The notes under the pieces: model-generated | Seen by the model: the letters and a program-made list of their open reading frames with translations, nothing else | Database searches by the model: none | What the model was told of the DNA's origin: nothing | NCBI RefSeq assembly: GCF_030813715.1 | Contig: NZ_JAUSUZ010000001.1 | Span: 3,596,001 to 3,660,000, forward strand | Reading direction: 5' to 3' | Length of the DNA: 64,000 nucleotides | Origin: Catenuloplanes indicus | Lineage (GTDB): Bacteria; Actinomycetota; Actinomycetes; Mycobacteriales; Micromonosporaceae | Program-made: the position numbers and the translations under genes | Part shown: piece by piece, positions 38,087-49,450 of the stretch | Layout of the letters: each line of letters opens with the position of its first letter | Position numbering within the stretch: the stretch's first letter is position 1

Positions 38087-38881
38087 TCAGGCCGGGATGC
38101 CGCGCATCGCGAGCGTGCGCAGGCGACGGGACATCCGGGCCAGAGGCGGGCGGGTACGCGGGTCGAGGTCGAGCGCCGGGAGCAGGATGTCGTCGAGGTA
38201 CGCCGTGTCCGGCCGGAGCATGCCCGGCGGGACCGGTGGCGTGCCCGGCGGCAGGCCGGTGACCGCCTCGTAGATCAGTGCGGCCAGGTCACGCACGTCC
38301 GTGGCCCGTCCGGGCCCGTGGCCGGGCACCGCTGCGAACGCGGCCTGCCCGAGGTCGCGCGGCACGATCCGGCCGTCCACGGTGTACAGCAGCGCGTCCG
38401 CGCACAGTGCGCGATGCGCGAAACCACGGGTGTGCAACGCGTCCAGCACCGTGCAGAGCGCGGGCAGGCCGCGCCAGAGCAGGTCGAGAACGTGCCACGG
38501 GTACGGCGGGCCGCCGAGCACCTCGGGCAGTGCCCGGGCCTCCGGCAGCGCCACGACCAGCGTCACGCTGCCTGGGCCGGGCACGGTGTCGATCAGGCGC
38601 GGCAGGCCGGGCAGCACCCACAACCGTGCCATCAGCAGGCCCTGCGCGGTCACGTCGTCGAGTGCGCGCCGGGCGGCCGGATCGGGCCGGAACGCGTGCG
38701 CCTGCACCAGCCGGACGTCACGCGCAACCGGTGTCAACTGCCGCGCGCGGGCGCGGCGCAGCTCGTACCCCGGCCCGGCCCGGTCGAGGACCGGGTCCTG
38801 GAGCAGGAACGCGGCGTCGCCGAGCCGGATCTTCGCACCGGCCCGCCAGCCACCGAACGGGCCGGCGATCTCGGTTCCCAT
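38087..38881 (-). CDS. Protein-kinase-fold pseudokinase
   Basis: A 264-residue protein with Ser/Thr-kinase topology but lost catalytic residues. The catalytic-loop HRD is HRA (H156-R157-A158, in FAHRALCADALLY). The metal-binding DFG is retained as D176-L177-G178. The F-helix aspartate is seen in TDVRDLAALIYEAVTGLPPG. The N-lobe lacks a clear VAIK lysine (the matching strand reads RDVRLVQAHAF). It therefore probably binds partners without phosphorylating them. It converges with the SNF2 gene; no linked effector is obvious. Confidence 0.7.
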   Translation of the reverse strand: MGTEIAGPFGGWRAGAKIRLGDAAFLLQDPVLDRAGPGYELRRARARQLTPVARDVRLVQAHAFRPDPAARRALDDVTAQGLLMARLWVLPGLPRLIDTVPGPGSVTLVVALPEARALPEVLGGPPYPWHVLDLLWRGLPALCTVLDALHTRGFAHRALCADALLYTVDGRIVPRDLGQAAFAAVPGHGPGRATDVRDLAALIYEAVTGLPPGTPPVPPGMLRPDTAYLDDILLPALDLDPRTRPPLARMSRRLRTLAMRGIPA

Positions 38882-38954
38882 GGCAGCCGACCCTAGCGGC
38901 GGCCCGGTCCACGATGGGGGTGGCCGGGCCGTTCGTACCCTTTGGTGAGTTGTT

Positions 38955-40127
38955 TCAGGCCAGGTCTGTGCGGGCCGGTTCGGCGCCGGTGAGGAAATGC
39001 TGCGCGACCTCGCGCCGGCGTTTGTCCAGCGGCATGCTCGCGGTGTACGCCCGGGCGTCCCGCCAGAACCGGTCGAAGCCCTGCTGCGCCGTGGCGGGCC
39101 AGTCGCTGGTCGTCTCGTACAGCCCGAACGTGACCTCGGTGGCCAGATCGGCCGCGAGGATCGGCAGCCGGGAGACGCGCGCGGCCAGCTCGGCCCGCTC
39201 CGGCCAGGTCAGCGTGGGCCGCGCGGCGGCGTCGCCGATCTGCTCGGCGATGCGGTTCGCCAGCTCACCGGCCGCGTCCAGCGCGGCCAGCCAGGTGCCG
39301 TACCCGGCGAGCGCGCGGGCGCCGGGTGGGGCGGCACCGGGAGCGCCGCCGCGGCAGTAGCGCATGGCGCCCTCCGCGATGCCGAGGCAGAGGTGGCCGG
39401 AGACGGCCTGCACCGCGAGCCCGAGCAGCGAGGAGCGCGGAGTAGCGGTGTCCGGGTCGAGCGAGCAGACCACGTGCTCGGACGGGATCCAGACCCGGTC
39501 GTACCGCACGTTCACGCCGTCCGGCCGGGGCACGCCGCTCTCCGGCTCGGGCGTGAACGACACGCCCTTGCTCTCCCGGGGCACGCCGACCAGCAGTGGT
39601 TCCGCGGTGCCGGTGTCCGCGGCCGCGACCACGGTCATGTCCGCCGCGGCGACGCCGATCGGCGCGAGCCGGGTGCCGGAGAGCCGGTAGCCGTCACCGT
39701 CCGCGGTGAGCTCGAGCGGCGCGGCGCCGGGCACCACCACGTCGCTCCACAGCCACTGGCGCTCCGCGGACGGCCGGCCGAGCAGCGACTGCACGCGCGG
39801 GCCGCCGGCCAGCCAGATCGAGGCGTTGCTGACGTAGTGGTCGCCGAGCAGATAGCCGATCCGGCCGTCCGCGCGGGCCAGCACGCGCACGGCCGCCAGC
39901 GCGGTCCGCCAGGTGAGTCCGGCGCCGCCGTGCGCGGCCGGGGTGAGCAGCGTGAGCAGGCCGTGCTGGCGGAGCAGCTCGGCCTCGGCCACCGGCGGCG
40001 CCGGGTCACGGCCGTCGGTGCGGCGGGCGTGGCCGTCGATCAGCTCGGCGACCCGCTCGGCGCGGGTGACCCAGCGGTGGTGCTCGGCCTGCCGTTGCTC
40101 GGGGGTCGGCGGACGTCCAGCTTTCAC
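38955..40127 (-). CDS. Acyl-CoA dehydrogenase-fold flavoprotein, DszC-like monooxygenase
   Basis: A 390-residue protein with the fold of acyl-CoA dehydrogenases. It has the N-terminal helical domain (LLRQHGLLTLLTPAAHGGAGLTW), the middle beta-domain around residues 135-230 (DGYRLSGTRLAPIGVAAADM) and the C-terminal helices. Wording such as HYVSNASIWLAGG and FWRDARAYTASMPLDKRRRE resembles DszC-type, reduced-flavin-dependent monooxygenases of sulfur compounds, which lack the usual catalytic glutamate of acyl-CoA dehydrogenases. No flavin reductase or sulfonate transporter is adjacent, so the substrate is open. Confidence 0.75.
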   Translation of the reverse strand: MKAGRPPTPEQRQAEHHRWVTRAERVAELIDGHARRTDGRDPAPPVAEAELLRQHGLLTLLTPAAHGGAGLTWRTALAAVRVLARADGRIGYLLGDHYVSNASIWLAGGPRVQSLLGRPSAERQWLWSDVVVPGAAPLELTADGDGYRLSGTRLAPIGVAAADMTVVAAADTGTAEPLLVGVPRESKGVSFTPEPESGVPRPDGVNVRYDRVWIPSEHVVCSLDPDTATPRSSLLGLAVQAVSGHLCLGIAEGAMRYCRGGAPGAAPPGARALAGYGTWLAALDAAGELANRIAEQIGDAAARPTLTWPERAELAARVSRLPILAADLATEVTFGLYETTSDWPATAQQGFDRFWRDARAYTASMPLDKRRREVAQHFLTGAEPARTDLA

Positions 40128-40250
40128 CGCGCCAAATTAGACGATTGGCGCCGCTTTCGGGGGGACACGACGGGGTTTTTCCACCCGGTACCGGATCGGC
40201 CGTTCGGACGAACCCGATCGCGCGTGCGCGTGACCGATACGCTGCCGTGC

Positions 40251-40766
40251 GTGACCTGGCTTCCCGGCAGCCGGCGGCGTCCGGCACTGTTCCGCCGAGT
40301 GCCCTGGGGCCGGGCGGACCCACCGCGGGCGCCGCTGTCCATTGCGGACGAGGCGGCGTACCCGGCACTCACCGCCGAACTGACGCTGCTGCGCGCGGAG
40401 CTGGTCCCGGCGCTGTTGCGCGCGCAGCGGGACGCGGAGCGGCACCAGCGGCGGCACCGCCGGCAGCAGGTGCTGCTGCCGGCGCTCTCGGTGCTGACCG
40501 CGGTGGGTGGCGCGGCGCAGGCGGCGTGGGCGTCCTCGCCGTGGCCGGGTGTGGTGACCGGCCTGGCCGGTGCCGGTGCGACCGTGTTCACCGGGTACGC
40601 GATGCGCCGCCGGTCGCTGCGGGACTTCCAGCACTGCCGGCGCCGAGCCGAGGCGCTGCGCACGATCTACTTCCGGTTCCTGACCGGCACGCCGGCCGGC
40701 GAGACGGAGCTGATCTCGGCGATCGCGCGGGCCCGGTCCGGCACGGCGGAGACCGGCCGTGGGTGA
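40251..40766 (+). CDS. 2TM SLATT/DUF4231-like membrane protein, first of pair
   Basis: A 171-residue protein. An N-terminal helical region (YPALTAELTLLRAELVPALL, then an Arg/His/Gln-rich stretch) precedes two hydrophobic segments (VLLPALSVLTAVGGAAQAAW and VVTGLAGAGATVFTGYAM), followed by RRRAEALRTIYFRFLTG, which resembles the conserved helix after the second TM in SLATT/DUF4231 proteins. An in-frame GTG at 40230 is an alternative start. Its stop overlaps the next gene's GTG by 8 bp, in the +1 frame. SLATT proteins are predicted membrane effectors in nucleotide-signalling conflict systems; no sensor enzyme is adjacent here. Confidence 0.6.
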   Translation: MTWLPGSRRRPALFRRVPWGRADPPRAPLSIADEAAYPALTAELTLLRAELVPALLRAQRDAERHQRRHRRQQVLLPALSVLTAVGGAAQAAWASSPWPGVVTGLAGAGATVFTGYAMRRRSLRDFQHCRRRAEALRTIYFRFLTGTPAGETELISAIARARSGTAETGRG

Positions 40767-41214
40767 CCGGGACGAGCAGGTGCTGCGGGCCTACCTGCGG
40801 CACCGGTACGCGGACCAGTTCGCCTACTACGAGAGCCGCGCGGACGAGTATGCGTCCGCGCACGGCCAGGCGCTGATCGTGAGCACGCTGCTGCTGTTCG
40901 CGGCCGGGGTGTGCGGCGCGCTCGGCGCGGCGGACGCCTGGTCGTTCCGCTCCGGCTGGGGCGTGCTGGCCGTGGCGTGCGCCGGCCTGGCCACGTTCGT
41001 CACCGGGTACGACACGCTGCTGGGCTACGAGCCGATCGGTGAGCTCTACCGGGACACCGCGGACCGGCTGTACGCGCTGCGCGTGCTGGAGCCGGACCCG
41101 TCCACCGCCGGCCCGGCGGACATCGCGGCGTACGTGGCCGAGGTGGAGGCGGTGCTGGCCCAGGAGCACGCCCGATGGGAGGAGTTGACCGACGACCCGC
41201 CGGACAAGCGCTGA
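40759..41214 (+). CDS. 2TM SLATT/DUF4231-like membrane protein, second of pair
   Basis: A 151-residue protein. YLRHRYADQFAYYESRADEY leads into two hydrophobic helices (LIVSTLLLFAAGVCGALGA and WGVLAVACAGLATFVTGY), then LLGYEPIGELYRDTADRLYALR and a C-terminal EVEAVLAQEHARWEEL helix. This matches the second half expected of DUF4231-type proteins, so the two overlapping genes may be a split version of a double-SLATT protein. A 15-bp-stem terminator follows at once. Function is unproven. Confidence 0.6.
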   Translation: MGDRDEQVLRAYLRHRYADQFAYYESRADEYASAHGQALIVSTLLLFAAGVCGALGAADAWSFRSGWGVLAVACAGLATFVTGYDTLLGYEPIGELYRDTADRLYALRVLEPDPSTAGPADIAAYVAEVEAVLAQEHARWEELTDDPPDKR

Positions 41215-41220
41215 CGCACG

Positions 41221-41253
41221 GAGGGGCGCCCGCGATCGTCGCGGGCGCCCCTC
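41221..41253. terminator. Bidirectional terminator hairpin
   Basis: GAGGGGCGCCCGCGA and TCGCGGGCGCCCCTC form a perfect 15-bp stem with a 3-nt loop, between the convergent SLATT-like and DUF3455 genes. CTCCCCCTT follows on the plus strand. Confidence 0.85.
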
Positions 41254-41286
41254 TCCCCCTTGGCGCGGTGTGCGAGCTGTGAAGGA

Positions 41287-41883
41287 TCAGCCGGCCGTGT
41301 AGAAGCGGTACTCGGCGCGGTACGCGACGCCGAGCCGGGCGCCCTCGGTGCAGGCGCCGGCCGGCGCGGCGCCGCCGCTGGTGGCGAGCCGGTGGATGAA
41401 CGTGACCTTGCTGAAGACGCCGTTGGAGCCGGCCGCCGGCGTGGCCTTGAGCAGCAGCTGCGCGATCGAGCCGGTGACCGGGGAGGTGGCCTGCACGGTG
41501 GCGGTGACCAGCGAACCGTCGTCGATCGACTCCCAGGTCGGGGCCTTGAAGTGGATGGCGGTGACCGGGCGGTTGTTCACCCGGCCGGTGAGCGTGGCGG
41601 CCGGCTCGGTGAACACCCAGGCGCCGGCGGTGCAGGTGTAGACCTGCTGGCCGCGGGCCTGCATGGTGCCGATCAGGCGGTTGCCGGCCGGAACCGCGAT
41701 CTCCTGCGGGATGCGCGGGCCACCGCCGCCGCGCGACTCCGCCGAGACGTCCGCGGCCGCGACCTCGGTGGTGCCGGGGGCCTGCTCCGCCGCGTTGGCG
41801 GTGGCGAGCGTGCCGCCGATCAGCGCGCCGGCGACGGCGACCGCGCTGCCGATCTTGAGCATCCGAGACTTGGTCTTGTTCAC
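41287..41883 (-). CDS. Secreted DUF3455 protein
   Basis: A 198-residue exported protein. The signal peptide is MNKTKSRMLKIGSAVAVAGALIGG..., cleaved after ANAAE-type sequence near residue 31. The mature part shows the DUF3455 blocks: PAGNRLIGTMQARGQQVYTC, GRHAG-like TLTGRVNNRPVTAIHFKAPTWES, DGSLVTATVQA and FSKVTFIHRLATSGGAAPAG with a cysteine pair. The family is found in secreted proteins of fungi and bacteria and has no established activity. GTG 41883 has GGAGG six bases upstream; upstream open sequence is not part of the gene. Confidence 0.85.
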   Translation of the reverse strand: MNKTKSRMLKIGSAVAVAGALIGGTLATANAAEQAPGTTEVAAADVSAESRGGGGPRIPQEIAVPAGNRLIGTMQARGQQVYTCTAGAWVFTEPAATLTGRVNNRPVTAIHFKAPTWESIDDGSLVTATVQATSPVTGSIAQLLLKATPAAGSNGVFSKVTFIHRLATSGGAAPAGACTEGARLGVAYRAEYRFYTAG

Positions 41884-42350
41884 GTGTCCTCCAAAGGACC
41901 GGTTCCGGGTCAGCGCGACGCACCCGCCCTGTCGCCCCGTGGTGCGCCGCCGCCACCGAACACGGAGCGGGGACGGCCGGCGGTTCAGTGCGAAGCGAAA
42001 TTCGTCAAAGAAATTTTGAGCGTGAACCATTTTCATGTCCGGTTCTGTGCGTCGCATTGCGCCATTCACGGAAAGCTTCAGGCGAACCATTCATCGGTAC
42101 GCCGACACATCTGCGCGCGCATTTGACGCAGCGTGCACGACGGAGCACATCCTGGTCACCATGTCCGGAAAATGGCCAAAAAGGGTCCGGACAGCCAGCG
42201 AAAAGTGTCTGCTGTGAGTAACGGACATCGCGGCACCAGGGGCGGAAACCGACGGCTGGCGACGGGACAACGGACCGATTCGTCAGTCGTCGCATCACGC
42301 CGCCGAACGAACGGGTGCGCGCGACACACCGACCGAGAGGTGACACACTC
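41884..42350. other. 467-bp divergent non-coding region
   Basis: Lies between the divergent DUF3455 and CAP genes. It is less GC-rich than its surroundings around 41990-42080 and contains a long-spaced inverted repeat at 42162-42193. No gene is supported. Both neighbours encode secreted proteins, so shared regulation from this region is plausible. Confidence 0.5.
42162..42193. promoter_or_regulatory. Inverted repeat with 16-bp spacer
   Basis: TGTCCGGA and TCCGGACA are perfect 8-bp arms; the 16-bp spacer contains AAAATGGCCAAAAAG. The dyad lies 158 bp upstream of the CAP gene. It could be a dimer-binding operator or a hairpin; no T-run follows. Confidence 0.45.
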
Positions 42351-42839
42351 TTGCGCACATTCGTTCGCCGGACCGCGTTCGTCGTACTCGCCCCGGCCGC
42401 CGCGTTCGGCATGACGCTCGCCGCGCCAGCGGCCTCCGCGTCCGCGGCACCCCGGACGTCAACGCTCGAATCCCAGGTGGTGTCCCTGACCAACAAGGCC
42501 CGGGTCCGGGCCGGCTGCGAGCGGCTGGTGATCAGCCGCACGCTGACCAAGGCCGCGGAACGGCACAGCGCGGACATGGTGCGCAACCGCTTCTTCAGCC
42601 ACACCGGCGCGAACGGGAGCAGGTTCACCGAGCGCACCAGGCGAGCCGGGTTCACCCGGCGGCCGATGGGCGAGAACATCGCCTGGGGCTACCGCGACGC
42701 GCACGGCGTGATGCGCGGCTGGCTGAACAGCCCGGGCCACCGCCGGAACATGCTGAACTGCGAGTCCACCATGATCGGCGTAGGCGCGGTCCGCAACGCG
42801 GACGGCGTCCTCTACTGGACGCAGGAGTTCGGCAACTAG
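42351..42839 (+). CDS. Secreted CAP/SCP domain protein (YkwD-like)
   Basis: A 162-residue exported protein: signal peptide (RTFVRRTAFVVLAPAAAFG..., cleaved near ASASA-A), then a CAP domain with LTNKARVRAGCERLVISRTL, AAERHSADMVRNRFFSHTG, GENIAWGYRDAHGVMRGWLNSPGHRRNML and the closing YWTQEFGN. Family histidines and glutamates are kept. CAP proteins act at the cell envelope; their bacterial activity is mostly undefined. I take the TTG at 42351 as the start because GAGAGGTG lies eight bases upstream; an ATG at 42315 without a ribosome site is the alternative. Confidence 0.87.
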   Translation: MRTFVRRTAFVVLAPAAAFGMTLAAPAASASAAPRTSTLESQVVSLTNKARVRAGCERLVISRTLTKAAERHSADMVRNRFFSHTGANGSRFTERTRRAGFTRRPMGENIAWGYRDAHGVMRGWLNSPGHRRNMLNCESTMIGVGAVRNADGVLYWTQEFGN

Positions 42840-42844
42840 AGCCT

Positions 42845-44581
42845 CTAGGCGGAGACCGCGCCGACCGTGGCGTCGACCCCCGGGAGGCGCAGCACGAAGC
42901 TGGCACCGGACGGCTGGTGCGGGCGGTACGTCACGTCGCCGCTGTTCGCGACCGCGAGCTGGCGCACGATGTAGAGGCCCAGCCCGGTGCCCTTCTTGGT
43001 CGGGGCCACGCCGCTCTTCGCGCGTGCGAACCGGTCGAACAGGTGCGGCACGAAGTCCTCCGGCACGCCCTCGCCCGAGTCGCTGATCTCGATCTCCACG
43101 CCGTCCGCGGTGGACAGCGCGCGGATCAGCATCGGCGGCTCGCCGTACTTGAGCCCGTTGCTGATCAGGTTGACCAGCATCTGGTGCAGCTGGCGCGGGT
43201 CGGCGAAGACGCGCAGCCGGTCGTCCACGGTGACCGTGACACCGGCCCGCTGTTGCACCGGCAGGTGGGCCAGCGACTCCGCGATCGCGTCCGCCAGCCG
43301 CAGCGGCGCCGGGTGCGCGAACAGCGTGTCCGCGTCGACCTGGGTGAGCGTGAGGATCTCCTCGACGTACCCGCTCATGCTCGCGGCCGTGGCCGCGATC
43401 CGGTCGACGTCGCGGCGCTTGGCCCGGTCGTCGGTGTCGTCCCACATGTCGGTGAGCAGTTCGCAGTACCCGGCGATGGTGGCGATCGGCTGCCGCACGT
43501 CGTGCGTGAGCATCGCGACCATGTCGGCCACCCGCTGGTTCGCGGCCTGCAGCTCCGCGTTCGCCGACTGCAGCTCACGGGCGCGCGCGGCCAGTTCCTC
43601 CCGGTACGCCCGCTGCTCCTCCTGCCGCCGGGCCCGCTCCGAGATGTCCAGCAGCTGCGTGCTGAAGTGCAGCGGCTCGCCGAGCTCGTCGCGGATGATC
43701 GTGCTGGTCACCTCGACCGGCACGGAACGCCCGGACGTGTGCCGCAGCCGGACCGTGGCGGTGAAGCCCGGGATGTCACCGGCGAGCGCGCGGGCGGCGA
43801 GCGCGGACAGCCCCGCCGCCTCGTCCGGGTGCAGGATCTCCGCCCACCCGCCCGGCGGCGGGATCTCCGGTGGGTGCCCGAGCAGCGCGCCGAACGCGCG
43901 GTTGACCCGCTCGATCTCGCCGTCCGTCCGGGTGACCACCATGCCGAGCATGGAGTTGTCGAACAGGCCCCGGAACTCCGCCTCGCTGGCGCGCAGCGCG
44001 GCGCGGTTCCGGCCGGCCCGGGCCGCGGTGAGCGCCGCGACCAGGCCCAGCACGCCGAGACCGGCCCCGATCGACTGCACCGCGACGTTCGCGCCGACGA
44101 CCGGGCCGTAGAGCCCGTTCACCGGCACCGTGGCGACGATCCGGCCGGCGGCTCCCGGAACCGGCTGCGCGTCGAAGTACCGCTCGGTGGCCGCCGAGCC
44201 GTAGTGGCCGGAGTCCGCACCGGCCAGCGCCGCGGCGATCAGCGGGTCCTGGCCGGCCAACGGCAATGGCCAGGCTGGCAGGCCGTTACTGCTGGCGATC
44301 AGCCGGTCGTCACCGTCGAGCAGGTAGACCTGGGCGCCGTCGATCGCGATCGCGTGCGCCAGATACCGGCCGAGCTGATTCGAGGGCCCATCACCGGCGG
44401 TCAGCTCGGAGACCGCGCGGGCGGTGATCCGCACCCGTTCGCCGAAGCGGTCCTGCATCGCGCGCTCACCACGCCCCTCGACCCAGAACACACCCCACGT
44501 GCCGATCGCGCACAGCACGGCCCAGACGGCCAGCGGCAGCGCGAGATACCGCCAGTCGGTGCGAACGATTCGGCCCAGCAC
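42845..44581 (-). CDS. Membrane PAS-domain sensor histidine kinase
   Basis: A 578-residue kinase. TM1 is about 12-33, an extracytoplasmic sensor about 35-155, and TM2 about 160-186. A PAS/PAC unit spans about 200-315, a coiled coil about 318-352, and the DHp helix has the phospho-acceptor H360 in MLTHDVRQPIATIAGY. The ATPase domain follows (NLISNGLKYGEPP N-box, SDSGEGVPEDF G1, KKGTGLGLYIVRQ G2). It is the last gene of the receptor-CheW-kinase operon, 25 bp after the CheW gene. No response regulator is beside it. It may be the kinase that the receptor and CheW protein control in place of CheA. Confidence 0.92.
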   Translation of the reverse strand: MLGRIVRTDWRYLALPLAVWAVLCAIGTWGVFWVEGRGERAMQDRFGERVRITARAVSELTAGDGPSNQLGRYLAHAIAIDGAQVYLLDGDDRLIASSNGLPAWPLPLAGQDPLIAAALAGADSGHYGSAATERYFDAQPVPGAAGRIVATVPVNGLYGPVVGANVAVQSIGAGLGVLGLVAALTAARAGRNRAALRASEAEFRGLFDNSMLGMVVTRTDGEIERVNRAFGALLGHPPEIPPPGGWAEILHPDEAAGLSALAARALAGDIPGFTATVRLRHTSGRSVPVEVTSTIIRDELGEPLHFSTQLLDISERARRQEEQRAYREELAARARELQSANAELQAANQRVADMVAMLTHDVRQPIATIAGYCELLTDMWDDTDDRAKRRDVDRIAATAASMSGYVEEILTLTQVDADTLFAHPAPLRLADAIAESLAHLPVQQRAGVTVTVDDRLRVFADPRQLHQMLVNLISNGLKYGEPPMLIRALSTADGVEIEISDSGEGVPEDFVPHLFDRFARAKSGVAPTKKGTGLGLYIVRQLAVANSGDVTYRPHQPSGASFVLRLPGVDATVGAVSA

Positions 44582-44606
44582 GCGCGCCGTACCCCCTCAG
44601 GCTTTG

Positions 44607-46159
44607 TCAGAACGCGAGTTCCGCCGCGGCGATCCGATGCAGATCGATGTGCGGCATCATGCGCCCCTGCTCCTCGGTGCCGATCTTGACGAGTGGGCTG
44701 TTGCTCAGCGACAGCCCGCTGTACTCGTTCTCCCCACCGGACTCCTCCCAGACCGAGTCCTCGATGGCGTGCAGCGCCGGGACCACGAAGCCGACCGCGC
44801 TGGTGCCGCCGCCGTCCTGCTCCACGGCCACGAGCAGCACCCGCGACGTCACCGGATCGATCTCCTGCCAGTGGCCGAGCAGCGTGGGCAGGCAGAGCAG
44901 CGGCACCGAGGTGCGCCGATGCGTGAAGACGCCCTTGATCGCGCCGCCCGAGTCCAGCGGGATGATCTCCTCCGGGTACGGCAGGATCTCCCCGATCTGG
45001 GACAGCAGCGTCGCCACCTCCACCCCCACGCTGTAGGTGAGGAACTTCCGCACGCTCTGCACCACGCGCCGGCCCTCGTGGGTGCGCTGCGCACCGACGC
45101 GCGGCGCCTCGGCCGGTGGGCCCCCGGCGGTCTGCGCGGTGGCGGCCGCGGCCTTGCGCGGGTCGAGCGGCAGGCCGAGCGCGGCGAGCGCGTCCAGCTC
45201 CGCGTCCCGGCGCATGGCGGCGCCGTCGACCATCACGTACTGCCGCCCGCCCTCGTACTGCAGCACGCCGGAGAGGAACTCGGACTTCGGCATGCCGAGC
45301 GGCGGCAGCGGCAGGACGTCCGCGTTCGGCACGGACGCGATGTGCGCGACATCGTTGACGGTGAGCACGATCAGGCCGCGGGGCAGCGCGAGCACGACGC
45401 CGCGCAGTGGGCCGTCGTCGGCCATGCCGCCGAGGCCGAGCAGCCCGAGCGGATCGACCGCCGGCACCGCGTGGCCGTGCAGGTGCACCACGCCGCGGCA
45501 AGCCGGGCCGTCCAGCGGGGACGGGCGCACGGTCAGCGTGGGGATCACCGAGTGGACGTCGTTCACTTCCATGGCCAGGCCGATCTCGCCACAGGTGATC
45601 AGCATGACGGTACGCCGGGACGCGTCCGCGACCACGCCCTCCGCCTCGACCGGCACGCCGCGCGGCCCGGTGTCCCGGACGACCGGCATGCCGGGCAGCG
45701 CCGCGATCGCCTCCGCGTCCAGCAGCGACACCACCGCGTCGTCGTCCGGGCGCTCGAAGCTGTGCGAGAACAGCGACGGCAGGTCACCGCCGACCGTCAT
45801 CCGCATCAGCGCGTCACCGGCGACCCGGCTGACGCCCTCGATCTCGTCCGCGATCAGCCCGAAGACCCGGCCCTCCTGGGCGACGATCACGATGACCTGG
45901 TCCCCGCTGGTCTCCTCGAGGCCCTGCAACTGCCGCATGTCCAGCACCGGGATGACCAGGTGCCGCAGGTTGACCGCGCCGACCAGGCCGGGCGCGCGGG
46001 CCGGCAGCGGGCTGAACGCGGGCGGGCACGGGATGACCTCGCGCAGCTCGGTGAGCGGCAGCGCGACCCGGATCCGGTCGATCCGGAAGACGCCGAAGAG
46101 CGTGTCGGCGCTGGCGTGCAGGCCGACGAAGTCCGACTGGGCGTCGAACATCGCGGTGG

Positions 46160-46163
<4 letters not shown>
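44607..46163 (-). CDS. Triple CheW-domain coupling protein
   Basis: A 518-residue soluble protein built of three CheW-like SH3-type domains, about 20-165, 180-335 and 355-515. Each has the typical pattern, for example [20 protein letters not shown] with [18 protein letters not shown], then [20 protein letters not shown] with [15 protein letters not shown], then [20 protein letters not shown] with [18 protein letters not shown] Lys/Ala/Pro-containing linker separates the second and third domains. Single CheW links receptors to CheA; a triple form could bridge several receptors or kinases. ATG 46163 overlaps the receptor gene stop by 4 bp. Confidence 0.88.
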
Positions 46164-49147
<2,984 letters not shown>

Positions 49148-49450
49148 TGTGTTGCTCCCCTTCGGCGCGGCCCCCGCCCTTGCTTCCAGTCACCTGATCG
49201 GCACCCGAAACACAACCTTGAGACAACCGGGCCGCAACCGTTCAGAAGTCCGGCCCGGATGTCCGCCCGGTAGGAGCCGTCGCGGCGAATCACTCGAATC
49301 CGGAGATTTCCGGCGGACGGCGAGCAATCGCGGTGTGCCCCGGTTGCCGTTCGGTGCCGTACTCAGAGCCGCTCCGGCCTCCCCGATAGGGCTCGTCGCC
49401 GCCCCCGAGCGGCTCCCCTCGAAAGCCAGCCCCCTATCGAAGGTTCGATA
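49148..49450. other. Divergent control region of receptor operon and GH16 gene
   Basis: A 303-bp gap with no gene. It must hold the promoters of the PAS5 receptor operon (minus) and the GH16 glucanase (plus). The only strong signal is the palindrome at 49435-49450; a weaker dyad, TCCGGAGATTTCCGG, is near 49302-49316. Confidence 0.5.
49435..49450. promoter_or_regulatory. Palindrome abutting the GH16 start codon
   Basis: TATCGAA-GG-TTCGATA is a perfect 16-bp dyad ending on the base before ATG 49451. The putative ribosome site GAAGG lies in its centre. With a two-base spacer it is more likely a protein operator than an RNA hairpin. Confidence 0.55.

Noticed and set aside
49435-49450. The GH16 dyad as an RNA hairpin hiding the ribosome site
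   Set aside because: With perfect arms the loop would be two bases, which is sterically unfavourable; a DNA operator fits better.
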